Numbered from the stretch's first letter, positions 35,155 to 47,976 are shown. The stretch is 64,000 bases of DNA from Torymus aiolomorphi (GCA_036365515.1 CM070874.1:168267297-168331296), one strand, 5' to 3'. Notes: generated from the sequence alone by a model not told the origin. Numbers and translations: made by a program.

Positions 35155-36448
35155 CGAGGGTCATTTGACAAGTACCTAGCCTTACCGCCAGATGGTGCCA
35201 CTATCGCACCAGAAATACACTACAGTGCAGTATCTTCCAGTAAACGGTTACAGACAAAATTTCAGCCGGATCGGAGTTGTAGTTTATTTTTGAGAGCGTG
35301 TGAAAGCAAATGTGTCCGTTGATTTTTGAAAAAATGGAGAAAGAACAATATCGGTCGGTGATTCGATTCTTGTTTTTGGAAGGGAAATCGCGCAGTGAAA
35401 TTAAAGAACGCTTGGATGCAGTGTATGGGGATGCTTCTCCTTCGATGGCGACCGTTAAATTTTGGTATAATGAGTTTCAACGTGGTCGTACGTCGGTTTT
35501 TGATAATCCACGCCCAGGTGCTCCGAAAACGGCCACTACGGAGGAGAACGTGACAAAAATACACGATATCGTTTTGTCAGACCGCCGATTAAAGGTGCAC
35601 GAGATAGCTGCGATAGTAGGCATCTCAGAAGAACGCGTGTGGCATATCCTACATGAGATTTTAGGCATGAGGAAGCTGTCACCAAGGTGGGTGCCGCGTT
35701 TGCTGACTGCAGACAACAAGCGCATCCGTGTGACCAGTTCAGAGCAGTGTTTGGAGCTGTTTAATCGCAATCCAAAAGAGTTTTTGCGTTGTTACGTGAC
35801 CGTCGACGAAACATGGATTCACTACTACACTCCAGAGACCAAGGAGCAGTCAAAACAGTGGACCTTACCCGGTGAACCTGCTCCGAAGAAGGCGAAGACG
35901 GTCCCGTCGGCCGGAAAGGTGATGGCCACTGTTTTCTGGGATTCTCAAGGTGTGATTTTTATTGACTATCTGGAGAAGGGCAAAACGGTCACAGGACAGT
36001 ACTACGCCGAACTATTGAGCCGATTTGACGCCGTGTTAGAAGAAAAACGGCCCCATTTGTCTAAAAAGAAAGTGCTTTTCCACCACGATAATGCACCGAC
36101 TCACACTTCTGCACTCGCCACGGCTAAATTGGTCGAATTACGCTACGAACTGCTGCCCCATCCACCGTATTCTCCAGATTTGGCTCCGTGCGACTTTTTT
36201 TTGTTTCCGAACCTAAAAAATTCGCTCGCCGGGAAGAGATTCCACTCCAATAACGAAATAATCGCCGCCACGGAGGCCTATTTTGCAAACCAAGAGAAAA
36301 CATTGTTTTCATCGGGGTTAAAAAAATTGGAACACCGCTGGACCAAGTGTATTCAACTAAAAGGAGACTACATTGAAAAATAAATTTTATTTTTTGTAAA
36401 ATTTTGGTGTTTTCATTTGTAGGCTAGATACTTATCAAATGACCCTCG
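35155..36448 (+). mobile_element. mariner transposon, apparently intact
   Basis: A 1.29-kb element with near-identical ends: CGAGGGTCATTTGACAAGTA at the left and, inverted at the right, CGAGGGTCATTTGATAAGTA. TA duplications are at 35153-35154 and 36449-36450. It carries one uninterrupted transposase frame. Nested in the Transib, upstream of the Transib transposase exons. Confidence 0.95.
35334..36383 (+). CDS. mariner transposase, full length
   Basis: 349 residues from the ATG at 35334, chosen because MEKEQYRSVIRFLFLEGKS is the usual mariner start; an in-frame ATG at 35310 would add eight residues. Two helix-turn-helix regions (RSEIKERLDAVYGDASPSMATVKFW and LKVHEIAAIVGISEERVWHIL), the linker motif GMRKLSPRWVPRLL, and a complete DD34D triad: TVDETWIHYY, HHDNAPTH and YSPDLAPCDFF with 34 residues between the second and third Asp. 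No stop or frameshift. Binds the terminal repeats and performs cut-and-paste movement at TA. May be able to act on this element and on related copies. Confidence 0.95.
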   Translation: MEKEQYRSVIRFLFLEGKSRSEIKERLDAVYGDASPSMATVKFWYNEFQRGRTSVFDNPRPGAPKTATTEENVTKIHDIVLSDRRLKVHEIAAIVGISEERVWHILHEILGMRKLSPRWVPRLLTADNKRIRVTSSEQCLELFNRNPKEFLRCYVTVDETWIHYYTPETKEQSKQWTLPGEPAPKKAKTVPSAGKVMATVFWDSQGVIFIDYLEKGKTVTGQYYAELLSRFDAVLEEKRPHLSKKKVLFHHDNAPTHTSALATAKLVELRYELLPHPPYSPDLAPCDFFLFPNLKNSLAGKRFHSNNEIIAATEAYFANQEKTLFSSGLKKLEHRWTKCIQLKGDYIEK

Positions 36449-36789
36449 TAGTAACCTGTTTATTATTTATCAAATTATGAAACTGCAGATTCAAGACTCA
36501 CGCACAGCAAAGTTTTAAATACGTTTATGTTTATTATTAATACATTTTAGATTGTATACTACTACTGGTAACACTACTAGTAAGTAGTGTTAATTATATA
36601 GCAGTGTAAATATATACATTAATTTCTAAATTAATAATTAAGACGATAAAAGTGTGGTTAGATATGGAAAAAGAAAGAGGAAATAACGAAAAGTAATTGT
36701 TGATTATTTTTATTAGGTTTTCTAAATCGGTATTATTTATTTTTCTAATTCGCTCATTAATTTATTAAAGAAGTGTTAAAAAAAAGAGA

Positions 36790-39700
36790 GGTCGACCAAA
36801 GAAAATTCCACGTATTCGTCATAATAGTGGAAGAAAACGAGAATTTGATATGGAAACTGCTGGTAAAACTACGCGATATTTAATGGCAAAGAAGATTATA
36901 ACATTAGTTGATAACAACGAAGAGTTTCTAGAGTATACTTTAAATCTCTGTCGGACGATCAATAAAAAATCCACTAATAAGGTATAAAACTTAAGTTTTT
37001 ACGGAAACATATGTAGTTGAGATTTATTTGGATTATTTTTTCTTGATACCTTTCCAATACATATACATATACATACTAATGGAATTAGCGATAAAACATT
37101 GTAATTTAAATAGCTTAAAGTACATTTTATTCGAATCGTAATTAACTTTTTGACTGCATTTACGAAAGGGTCACATTGACAATTTAACGAATATCACTAG
37201 AATAATTTTGAGTTCTGTTTAAGGCTAATACAAATATGAGTTATTAATTATTGAAACTATAAAATGATTTTGCTGATACGTTTTTATCACAAAAAATCAC
37301 TGAAAATGTTCCAGAGAATCTTTTCCTAAAATTTTGAGAAAATGAATCAAAGTTTAAGGCGTCTACAATTTTTTCGTCGAGAAAAAGAAAGAGGTCACAT
37401 ATACTATATAAGGCATATATAGGTTTTTCTGAAACGTCCGTATCAATTACATTTTATTATTTGTTTGTGCGTTTGTGCATATTTCTGAAAAGAAAACTAT
37501 TAAGTTTTATTAAGGGTTACAATAGAATGGGATAGAATATAATGGAATAGATAGAATAAGGGTTAACCAAAAATAGTTGTAACAAAAATAAAAAACTGTT
37601 TTAAGACACTCTTTAATGCATAATTTTTGTTCAAAATAATTTAGATTTGTTTTTCGTTTAAAATTTTTCAAGCTGAAAATTTTTATAATAAAGTTTTCAG
37701 ACTGTAAGTAATATTTAATGTATTGAATTTGAAGATATCACATCTTTTCAATAAGTATATGCTTTTTCATTAAAATTAGTGTAGTCAATAATAATTATAA
37801 CAACGATGCAGCTATGTAGGGATACAATTATTAATCTGTATAAAACGTTATATAATTATTGTATTATGGTTATGTAAATAAATTTTTCAACAAGTAATTG
37901 ATTAATATTAATTAAAAAATATTTTTATATCAGAATCATGATAAAGATATGGATGATACCGAATTTGACGAAGATAAAGTGCAAGTGAATCACACTGACG
38001 AATCGGCTTTAGCTTTGTATGTTGAGAGTGATTTGAATAATAAAAGTTATTCATTGATTGCAACTGACTGTCGATTAAGGGGCTTTAAATATTTAACATC
38101 GTATCCGTTTCTCCAAAAAGCCATGGCTAATTGTACACCAGCGAATATAAACTGTTCAGAAGTTGAAGCTGTCGTACCAGTTGAAAATATGCTCAACATT
38201 ACAGCAGAAAGGTTGTGCGAAGCAGCTGCTTCAGATTGGAACTGCGAAGAATTACGTAATGTTGAGTTATATGTTACTTCTGGATTTGACAGTTCTATGG
38301 GACATCTAAATCCACAACAAGGTTACGCTAATACCGATAATATTAATTCGAATACTCAGCAGAATTTATTAGTGATCAGTTGTTTGGTCCAAAAACTTGC
38401 AGGATCAAATAATTGTTCGTGGACAAATCCTATTCCACAGAGTATTCGTTTTTGTAGACCATTAAGGTACTATTAGGATTTTTTTCACTTTTTTTCAATG
38501 ACGAACGAACATTTCTGTTAATTACTTGAATAAATTTTTAAAGTTGAGAGCAGTTTGTTTTTTTCTGTAAATTTTGCGTTTCTGGATTCAACAAAAAAAC
38601 TTTAAATTTTTTATATATAAAATATATAAAAGTTAAAATATACACTAAAGTTTGAATTGATTATTACTCATTTTTGAGAGCCTTAATACACAAAAAAACA
38701 TATAAACTTTCTAAAAGAACAAACTATTGACTATTTGTTAAACTGTAAATATATTTATTGTTCAGCTTGTTATTTATTCTTATCCATTTCTGTATACCTT
38801 AATCAAATTTTAATAACACTTATATCATTTCCCTCCATCTATAAGGATCTCGTTTGAAAAAGAAGACAGTGAAACTATAATAAAAGAATACAATCGATTA
38901 AGCCAAGAGTTTTCTTTGTTAAAACGACATAAATTTCAAATTTCGAATGGAAAAAGAGTGACAGTTAAGTTTATCGTTTCTCAAACTTTGTACGATGGAA
39001 AGTGTGTCAATTGTATTCTTCAGAATAATGCTACAACTAGATGCCCCATATGTGGTGTATCATCACATAAATTTGGTGATTCAACAAAAACTTTTGAACC
39101 ACAAGAAGATTCGTTACATTTAGAGATAGGTCTCCTGCATTGCGAAATAAAAGCTTTTGGATACTTACTGCACCTTGCCTATAGAACGACAATAATGGAG
39201 TGGGATAGAAAACAGCATTTGAAAGGTAACATTTGAAAATAACGTTACGTACTAATAATATTTCAGTTTTAAAATAATAGAAAATTCACTTAGTTTCGTT
39301 AAAGTTCCTTTTTCTATGAATTTGATTAAAAAATTGAAATACAAATAAAATATTTGTGAAAATAAAAAAGATGTTTAATGATGTCAAACTTGATTTTAGA
39401 TACTTTCATTAACATAATCCAAAATTGTACTGAAACATCTAAATATAACATAAATAAATTACATAAACAAGAAAAAAAAAACCGCTGCCAATTCATTGGC
39501 AGGTAGCTTCCTCCAACTAAATTTGATTATGTCAATTATTAATTAGTTACTAAGTAATATTTATCTGGTTGAATTTTATGAAATAGGTTCAAATACGCGA
39601 CTGAATTTTCTAATATGACTTGATTCAAATGGAAGAAAAAAAATTTGTCTAAAATCATCAAATAAATAAGTAAAAGTTAACTCTATCGCACTTTATTTCT

Positions 39701-40909
39701 ACATATAAAGTATACTAATAAGTCTTCGTTGTCATTTCTTTAGTTAACGTGGCTGAAAATAAAATATTCGTTATTAGACGATGAAATTTAAAGTGATATT
39801 TGCGGCCTGCTAGACCAAGAAATACATTTCTTTAGTTTTCAATTTTTTTCTCAAAAACTAATGGATAGAATCGCTTAAAATTTTAACCAATTACCATTAT
39901 ATTGTGTACTACCATGATTTTTCTCTAGCAATCTACAGATTGTTGCCCGAATTATAACGATTTCAAAATAAAACATAACAAATTCTAACCTTAAATATCT
40001 CTTTAATTTATGAAGGAATATTATCGCCCAACGAACTCAGGCAATGATTATATAAAATTTACCTATATACAAAATTTTAGATCGATTGGTTGAAATAAAT
40101 AAATAAATAAATGAGATCAAAATTTCAAAAAAAAAAGTAAAAACTATAACACAAAGTGATTTTAAGAATTAAGATTTACTCACGCACATTATTTATATTT
40201 TTCTAGAAAAGAATTGTATGAAATCCAATTTTCAAATACTATTTTTATAAATTAATTTGACTTTATATGTTAAAATTTAAACTTTTACGACGTGTATTTA
40301 TTAGATGTATTTTTAGAGGATGCAAATCAACAAACTGAAAAAATAAAAAAACAAGTAAACACAGCATTTGGAATAAGAGTTCATCAAGTATGGCAAGGCC
40401 ATGGAACTACTAACACTGGAAATCTAGCTCGCATATGCTTTAATGATCCATTAGAATTTTCTGAAGCTTTAGGAATTGATTTAAAATTGGTTAATAATAT
40501 TGCATTGATTTTACATTTACTTCGAAGTAAAGAAGAAATAGAGATTGAAAACTTTGAAACACTTTGTGGAAAAACATACGAACTAAACTACACGCTTTAT
40601 CCGTGGTCACGGATGTGTCCCACATTACACAAGTTGTTGAAACATAGTAGTGCTATCATTCAACATTTTCCTCTACCAATAGCTTATTATTCAGAAGATG
40701 CAAGCGAATCGTGGCACAAGCTTTATAGAAAAAATTTAGTTTCCCATGCACGTCAAACAAGCAGAAAAGACCGACTCTTTGATACATTTTAAAGGGCTAT
40801 ATACCTTACAGATCTCTTAATTTCATTAATATACATTAATAATCGTTTAAAGGGTCAGCTGCAACATCCAATTACACAAGAAATGAGAAAATATCTAAAG
40901 AATTGGTAA
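36790..40909 (+). pseudogene. Transib transposase gene, at least four exons
   Basis: Exons: about 36790-36981 (basic RGRPKKIPRIR start, donor GTATAA), 37934-38466 (acceptor ATATCAG; GFDSSMGHL carries the probable first catalytic Asp; ends CRPLR), 38846-39225 (LYDGKCVNC, CPICG zinc pair, LHCEIKAFGYLLHLAYR), 40305-40909 (HGTTNTGNLAR, PTLHKLLKHSSAIIQHF, SEDASESWHK with the probable catalytic Glu). All junctions are GT-AG and keep frame. The order matches Transib proteins, relatives of RAG1. A TAA at 40790-40792 comes about 40 codons before the natural end (KNW, stop 40907-40909). LHCEI sits where RAG1 has LHCDI, which may mean loss of the second catalytic Asp if that alignment is right. The N-terminus may be incomplete. 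Confidence 0.8.
36982..37933 (+). other. First intron of the Transib transposase gene
   Basis: AT-rich, GT...CAG bounded, no frames of note. The other introns are 38467-38845 and 39226-40304, also AT-rich and empty as far as I can see. Confidence 0.6.
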
Positions 40910-43745
40910 AAATATCAAAATAAGCACAGTTAAAAGAATGCACATAATTCAATACTTACAATAGTGTTGAATTGTTGTCCAATACGTCATCAAAAATTTT
41001 TACTTGTCTTTTTTATTTACATCAAAAATTATGACAAAATCAATGAAACAATATCTCTTCAACATTTATCAAATGCATGTGTTAGCGTAATGTTTAATAT
41101 TCAGCTGCTTCTAAGATCGACCAAGCTCTCGAGGTTAACAGGACGCGAGCTCTCGTCTTGAGTAGCCAATCAGTTGACGTGTTATTGCCGCCCCCCAAAA
41201 TCGCGAGGCTCTTCGCGAGCTCGTCATCGCGTCGCTATACGCTTTGCGCTCAGTCAGTTTTCGCTCGGAGAGTACGCAAGGGCACTACACTCCGTGTCAG
41301 CTCTCTAGACACACACACACACAATCACGCACACTACAGATTGTAGCACACGGCAAATAATAAAGGCTAGGCGCTGTTTTTTGTATCTAAAGTTTGTGTG
41401 ATTACTGGCAACCCCGACTTCCAAATAATTCCATCCCAACATTAAAAATTTTTTGGTCCTTCGAGCCGGATCGTGTGTGTGTGTAAGCTCATCGAGCGAG
41501 TGACTACGGTGATTAGCAGGCAGTGTCGTCTCTACATCAGTGAGACAAAGCCACCAGAGAGAAAACCCGCAGAAGGCCGTTTTCCGGATCACGGCACGTA
41601 CGCATCAAGCACGAGAACCTTCCACTGCTTCGGAAATCACCAGTCTCTGCTGCATGCCAGCCAGTTTCGCCCCAGACGACGCGGGTAAGCAGCCACTGCA
41701 TCGTCGCACAAAATCGTGCATTTGCTGCAAGACTAAGGCGAGCACCGTCAAAGCAGCTCTCCCTCGTCACCTGCAAGTCTTCTCGACGGGAGTAAGGCCA
41801 CAGCAAGGAACCGACGCCATTTTGGCCGGCTCGCGAAGGCCGGCTCGCGAATTCACCGGCGCGCACGCGTGCTCACGCAACAAGGCAGTCACTCTACCTT
41901 ATCGGCGCAGCACTCAACACGAGCATTCTTGCTCGACGAAGAGGATCGTCTCAGCGATTGCACTCTCAGTAGCCGCTGCTCATCATCGTTGCCAGTCCGA
42001 CGCATCTCATCGCCACATCGGAGCGAGGAGGTAGGCGGCATTACATTCGCAGAGGACGGCATCAAACAGACGCTCTTCGCATTCTCGCCGCTTCGCTCTT
42101 TACACGAGCGGCGAGAGAATTTTCTCAGTAGAGAACAGCGCCGAGCAGGCTCCTTCGCATCCTCGCCGCACGCTCTTTACACGGACGACGAGGAAATCTA
42201 CCAGCAGGTAAATAGCGTTGTCTCGCCCTATACACGCGGCCAGAGAGAACTCTTTCCCTCTCTCACGTTCACCGCTGCTGCGTCGGCTGCCGACACGCGA
42301 CCATCGAATGCGCGGCAGAACCTGCGAGCAGCCGACTACACTAACGCGATCGGCGCCATTTTAAGCACTGCCAATCCTGCCGCTGCCGTCGATGCCAATC
42401 GGTATAGAAGACGAAGCCGCACACGCTCTCAAACTGGCGTCGCTACGGAAAGATGTTTTTTGACACTGAAATGCAAATTCTTGATTGACGTCAAGACGCT
42501 CACTGCCGCGCAGCCCCTCGTTGCTGCTCCGACGCACACGCTGTGCAATTGCGGCTCTTCTACATCAACTAGAACTTCACTACGCCTGCGCCGCGCTGCT
42601 ACAGCTACTCGGAATTCTCCCTCGCCCTTGCTACTAGATCTTCAATTCATCAATACCTTGCTCTCCCGTCGTGCACCAGCATCTGTCCAGCGACTCCAGA
42701 TATGCTTGGCAGCTCCAGACTACGTCTTCATCATTGCAGCTGACAGGTTATGGGGAGGCTCTGGAGCATCTGATGCGAGAGAGCGTTTCAATTTATAGCC
42801 CTTTTCTAATTCAACTATATTTAAAGTCAGACCTTCTGTTACATGTAATTCTTCAATGTCTTAAGTTTGATTCCATCTGTTAAAATTGAATAGTGCAGAT
42901 TAGTAAATGCACTGTAATTTTTCTTCTCTTTTGGATGAATTAAATTTGTCCAATGACTATTAAGTAAAATCTTATATAAGATCACTGTTTAGCTCTCAAT
43001 TTGTTTAAGTTCAGAATTAATTTAAGTTCAGTTGTAAAGCTTTAAAGTTAATTTGAGTTGCCGCATTTTCTTAATGTTACAGTATTTTGAAATATTTAGA
43101 ACTAAATAAACTTTAGTTTATATCTCTATCACTATAATCAGGTTTGTTCACCCGAAACTTATTATTGTATCGTATTTTCAGCCACAATCAATCAAAGAAC
43201 AGCACATCTACCTCTGCAGTGATCATCCCGCCACTTAAGTATCAGTGCAGCCCTCGATACTGCACACATCAACGGTTAAGGTAACATTTTCTCTCATGCT
43301 TGTCTCGACATCGATCCCAGGCTCTCCTTGCAGTTTTGTTTTTTTTTTTAGATCGTTTCTGGTTGGTATTCAGGTTTGTTTAATAACCTCGTAGTGCACT
43401 CTCGAGCAGACCTTTATGAGTTGCAACCGTTCACTCCAAGTATCTATGTTAGTTGATAATCACTTCATCTCAATCGGGTGGTGATAGTGAGAGCTTCAAC
43501 CTCTCACTGCACAAAATCTCTTTCGCATTCAACCTTCATTGTCTGCATACTTCTAAGAAAGTGATTAGTCAATTTAAGAGTTTTGGTTCTCTAACTTAGA
43601 CATTTTGATCTCCATTTAGAATAATAAATTTAAAATGCAAATTATAATGATAAGCGCCTTTCAATTCGAGTTAAGTTCTTAATCTATCTAAAGCTAGTGT
43701 TCTTCTGTGTTTCAACTCGCCTCTTGAAATCTTAGATTCGTCGAC

Positions 43746-46690
43746 ATGGAGGAGCTTTACTCCAAGCAGTTACATTCTCAAGTCAAAGTCGCTAATGCCT
43801 TTGATAATTTCAAGAAAAAGGGCAAAGCAAGTATGTCTAAAGGTGCGGCAAAGGCGCGCATGGACGGTTTAGATACCGTTTATTTTGATTGCAAAGCCGT
43901 TCACGGCGAAATTCTCCAGCTGTCCAAGCTAGATCGCAAACACGAATACTTTACATCTAAATTGGCTGACGCTATCAAAGAGTACTATTTTGATGTAATG
44001 GATGAGTTCAATGATTTCATTTTAAGTCTCGAAGCGACTTCAGCTGCCACAGCTTCCACGGGCAAGCTCTCTGTAACCCCTCAAGCTCCCGCTCAGTCAA
44101 TCGACGTGTTGAAGCATTACTCAAAGCTTCGTTCGCTCAATCTTTGCCTCAGGTCGAAATACCAAAGTTCTCCGGTAAGCACTCTGAATGGGGGAACTTC
44201 AAAGATCTCTTTCGTTCCACTATTCATCAAAGGGAGGACTTATCTCAGGTGATGAAGTTGCTGCACCTAAAGACTCTTCTCACCGGTGAAGCCTTGGACA
44301 AGGTAAAGTCCCTCCCTACCAAAGATGAAAATTACCAGAAAGCTTGGGATAATCTAACAAAGTACTATGAGAATAGCCGTAGGTTGGTCGATTCTTATCT
44401 CTCTGATTTCGCCGCAATAAAGCCTATGAAGAGTGAGACCTTGTCAGAACTCAAGAGGCTCATGAAAGAAACGATGACTCCTTTAAACGCTTTAGCCGCT
44501 CTCGAGCAGCCAGTTGAACAGTGGAGTTCAATTTTGGTGTATTTTACAGTCAGTTGCTTTGATGTTAGTACTCGCAAAGATTGGGAAAGGCATCAAAACA
44601 ATGCAGTTGAAACTCCAACATGGACTCAATTAAAGGCTTTTACAAGCACTCAGCTTCTCACCTTAGAAGCAGTAGAGAGAGGCTGTAAAGCTAGTTTGTC
44701 GATTTCTTCAAAAGCTTCGGCTCAATCTCAAAAATCACCAAAGGATAATAATCTCTCGTCCCACAACGTGATCGCCTCCAATCAGAAAACTTCCAATAAA
44801 ATCAATCAATCAGAGCAACTCTGCTCCTGTTGCAAGCAATCACATTACATTGCACGCTGCGACTCCTTCAAGTCCAAGCCTATACAGGAACGCAGAGATT
44901 TCGTGAAGCAATCCAATTTATGCTTCAATTGCCTCGACAGACACCTCATCCAAGTTTGCAAGTCAGACAAGAGGTGTTTCACGTGCAAGGGGAAGCATCA
45001 TACCCTGTTACACATTCAAACCACTGACGGTCAACCCTCAGACGTGCCTACCGTACACGTCGCTACTCAAATCACGATGTCACCTTCTCTTACTCTTCGA
45101 AAAGCTGAAAGTGCATCTCACTTGACCAAAGTGCCTCGTAATATCTTCAAGCTGGTACTGCTAGCAACTGCAAGAGTTTTCGTCGAATCTCCAAATGGCT
45201 TTAGAGTGCTGGTCAGAGCTTTAATCGATCAATGCTCTCAAGTCTTGATAGCTTCTCAGTCTTTATGCCAAAGATTGAAGCTAAATATAAGCCCCTTCGC
45301 GTGCCTATCCACGGAGTCGGCAGCAATGCAGCAGCTGTCTCATCTGAGGTCGTTCAGTTTTCCATTAAACCGCACTTCCAGTCGGATTTCTCATGTGAAG
45401 TACAGGCTCTAGTACTTCCTCGCATTTCGGCCTATTCTCCCCCTGCGTTGGAGGGGAATCTAGAACTGTCACATCTAGACAATTTAGACTTAGCAGATCC
45501 AAATTTTATGGAAAAGGGACATATCGACCTTCTCTTAGGTGCTTCAGTTCACGCAAAAATAATAGAAGGTAGAATTATCAGAGGCAAGGCCAACGAACCT
45601 ATCGCTTCACTCTCGTTGCTAGGTTGGCTGATCTCGGGCGAGTGCCCTGTGCCAGAACCAGTCTTTCCAGCGGAGGCAACCACTTCTCACTGTGTGCAGC
45701 TCCCCCCACTCGATCAGATGATCGAGCGTTTCTGGCTGGTGGAGGAAATACCAAAACCAACCTTGCTTACAGCAGAAGAGCAAGAGTGCGAAAACCACTT
45801 TGTGGCTACGCACTCTCGAGACCCCTCAGGACGCTACGTAGTTCGCCTGCCCTTCAAGACGCCAACGAACTCTCCCCCATTATTAGGCGACTCGTACACA
45901 GCCGCTTTTCGCGCTCTGCAACGTATGGGGGCTCGCTTCGCAAAAGACGAAAAGCTCCAAGATGCGTACTTGAAATTCATGCAAGAATACGGACTTTTGA
46001 ATCATATGATTCTTGCCTCCGAAGCACCTGTTCGTAAAGACGATTCTGAATCCTTTTTCTTGCCACATCATGGCGTTTGGAAGGAGGCTAGTACGACAAC
46101 CAAACTGCGCACAGTTTTCAACGGTTCCGCTGGTACTAAATCAGGAAAATCTCTAAACGACCTGCTTCAAACGGGCCCTAATCTACTCCCAAATCTTGTT
46201 GATTTAGTATGTCGATGACGCATCTACAAGTACGTTCTCTCTGCTGACGTTGAGAAGATGTACCGCCAAATACTAATTCACGATGAGGATCAGCATCTTC
46301 AGTCAGTCTTGTGGCGCGTCGACAGCGCTCTTCCTGTAGATACCTTTCGCTTACGCACTGTCACTTATGGCCTCATTAGCTCAACGTTCATCGCTCAACG
46401 AGTACTGAAGCAATTGGCCTCTGATCATGAAGCAGACTTTCCTCTCGGCGCTCAAGTACTCAAGAACGATATCTACATGGACGATGTGTTGTCGGGAGCC
46501 CACTGTTTGAAAGAGGCTAGGAAAAAGCAGGAGGAAATAATCGATATACTCAGAGTGGGCGGCTTTTCAATTCGAAAATGGTCTTCCAACGAAGCTGAGC
46601 TTGTAAAATGGCTCCCTTCTGAAATGTTAGCTATAGATCCCCTCATTCTCTTCGATAATTCCACATCGTTAGCAATATTGGGAATTTCTT
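43746..46690 (+). pseudogene. BEL/Pao gag-pol (Gag, protease, reverse transcriptase)
   Basis: ATG at 43746. Gag has a DUF1759-type region (PQVEIPKFSGKHSEWGNF, then AWDNLTKYYENSRRLVDSYL) and Cys-rich knuckles (CSCCKQSHYIARC, CFNCLDRHLIQVC, CFTCKGKHHTLLH). The protease site reads ALIDQCSQ where DSGSQ is usual, probably inactive. DUF1758-like and Pao RT regions follow: LDLADPNF, LLGASVHAKIIEG, LRTVFNGSA, SADVEKMYRQILIH, RTVTYGLISSTFIAQRVL and NDIYMDDVLSGA with YMDD intact. Breaks: frameshifts near 44130 and 45290, TGA at 46216-46218, stop at 46699. Confidence 0.88.
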
Positions 46691-46770
46691 GGCGCCCTTA
46701 ATGGCGCTCTTAATCTGGCATTAGCTTCAATTGATAAATTAACATTGTCTGCTTTGGCTTAATAACGCAG

Positions 46771-46779
46771 ATGAGGGGG
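46771..46779 (+). promoter_or_regulatory. Putative polypurine tract of BEL/Pao
   Basis: ATGAGGGGG directly precedes TGTTGGGGAAATAG, which has the form of an LTR start. In LTR elements this tract primes plus-strand DNA synthesis. Confidence 0.5.
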
Positions 46780-46843
46780 TGTTGGGGAAATAGAAAAATT
46801 GAGAACGATTAAGAACCGGTTAGGGTCCTGATAGAATTATCAT

Positions 46844-46912
46844 CCCAGTGGCGCAAATGGTAGCGTAGCTGCCCGGTATGCAGAAGGTTGTCGGTTCGAT
46901 CCCGACCTGGGC
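46844..46912 (+). tRNA. tRNA-like sequence (tRNA pseudogene or SINE head)
   Basis: CCCAGTGGCGCAAATGGTAG has an A-box form and GGTTCGATCC is a good B-box. CCCAG and CTGGG can form an acceptor stem, GTCGG/CCGAC the T-arm, and CTGC/GCAG a four-pair anticodon stem. The anticodon loop reads CCGGTAT, lacking the U at position 33, so it is probably not a working tRNA. A T-run terminator follows (46918-46924). A tRNA-derived SINE is the main alternative. Confidence 0.55.
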
Positions 46913-46924
46913 CGTTATTTTTTT

Positions 46925-47192
46925 CGTTCTCATTTTTTCATTCTATACGTTTACCTTTCCTTTCCTCATCCTTTAAAAATTCTTGACTGCACTTTAAAAT
47001 TATTAAAATAATTGGGCATTAATATCCTTGACTGCTTTACTCTAATAGCTTAGAATAATTAGAGATGTGTAAGTATACACATGTAAAAAGAATAAAATCG
47101 ATGATTGATAAGTTAGGCACCTTCCTTATCCTTTATCGATTGCCCGTAATAGCCATTAGCTTCATTTATTAATTTCTTTTTATTTGCTTATA
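46925..47192. other. AT-rich spacer before the right Transib repeat
   Basis: No gene seen. Lies between the tRNA-like sequence and the inner end of the right Transib terminal repeat. Confidence 0.5.
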
Positions 47193-47976
47193 TAGCACAC
47201 ATAACCAAACTCGCTATTGGCAGGGTTAAGAAGGGTTGAAGTCGTGTATTTATTAAAACTAAAATACAATTCTTTTATAGATTACATTTTGATGAGCAAA
47301 AAAGTTATGTCTATTATTTGGTTTAATTATTGCAGACATAACCTTAAACTCGCTATGAATAGGGTTTGAGAGGTTGGGAGGCTTTTTAGATTTGGCTTAA
47401 TAGAGTATTTAATAAAGTCAGTATCAAAATTTAATTTGAAATACAACATTTAATCAGCAATAAGTAATAAACGCTGCATTTTCCAGATCGAAAGGCTTTT
47501 TCAAGGTTATGTTATACATTTTATGTATTATTTCACTTAGGAATATTCTTTTTAATTATTCAAGTCGTTTAAGAAGCTTTAACAATATATTGTATTTTGT
47601 AAAGAAATGTTTGTTTTTTCAGTATGAAAAAAATCATTTTTTCAAGTTATATTCATTTTTCTGAAAAAAATATAATTTGACGGTCATATTTTTGATTTCA
47701 TTTTTGTTTCTTAGTCTGAAATATATAAGCAACATTGTTTATACGTGAAAAGAAATCGAGTCGTAACAGTATGGTTGGATTTATTGCTAATAACCGAAAA
47801 TACCTGATTTTCAAGTGGATTTTCAGGCTTTAAAAATTATTTTTTGGTGTTACAAATATTTTTCCCTTATTCCATATTACCTCAAGTGTATTCAGTCCAA
47901 AATTGACCATAATCGGTAGACGGAATTTCGAGATATTAGGTTTACGAACGAAAAAAAAATTTTTTTTCACACTGTG
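47193..47976 (-). repeat. Right terminal inverted repeat of the Transib
   Basis: Reverse complement of 30942-31715, ending TTTTTTTCACACTGTG at 47976. The inner part contains an extra roughly 30-bp block (ACCTTAAACTCGCTATGAATAGGG region) absent from the left repeat; it resembles the satellite core. Confidence 0.9.

Larger units (their letters stand above)
41085..46842 (+). mobile_element. BEL/Pao LTR retrotransposon, internally deleted
   Basis: Inside the Transib. The putative 5' LTR ends CCCAACA at 41441, followed by the TTTTGGTCCTTCGAGCCGG leader start common in insect BEL elements. A 2.3-kb leader without a credible gene (41442-43745) is followed by gag-pol (43746-46690). Coding stops within RT and is followed almost directly by a polypurine tract (46771-46779) and TGTTGGGG, the likely 3' LTR start, so RNase H and integrase are deleted. 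The 5' LTR start and 3' LTR end are not defined. Confidence 0.75.
30942..47976 (+). mobile_element. Giant Transib-type (RAG1-related superfamily) transposon
   Basis: A 17.0-kb DNA transposon inside Gypsy gag. Both ends start with the heptamer CACAGTG, identical to the RAG recombination-signal heptamer, within inverted repeats of about 775 bp (30942-31715 and about 47193-47976). The target duplication is CGCCG. It carries its own spliced Transib transposase gene (36790-40909, plus strand). The large size comes from a 65-bp satellite, a foldback element, a mariner and a BEL/Pao element. Known Transibs are a few kb with much shorter terminal repeats, so both size and repeat length are unusual. 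The transposase has a premature stop. Confidence 0.85.

Noticed and set aside
41540..42798. Frames of 109-309 codons upstream of BEL gag
   Set aside because: Overlapping frames on both strands in the GC-rich untranslated leader, without any recognisable domain.
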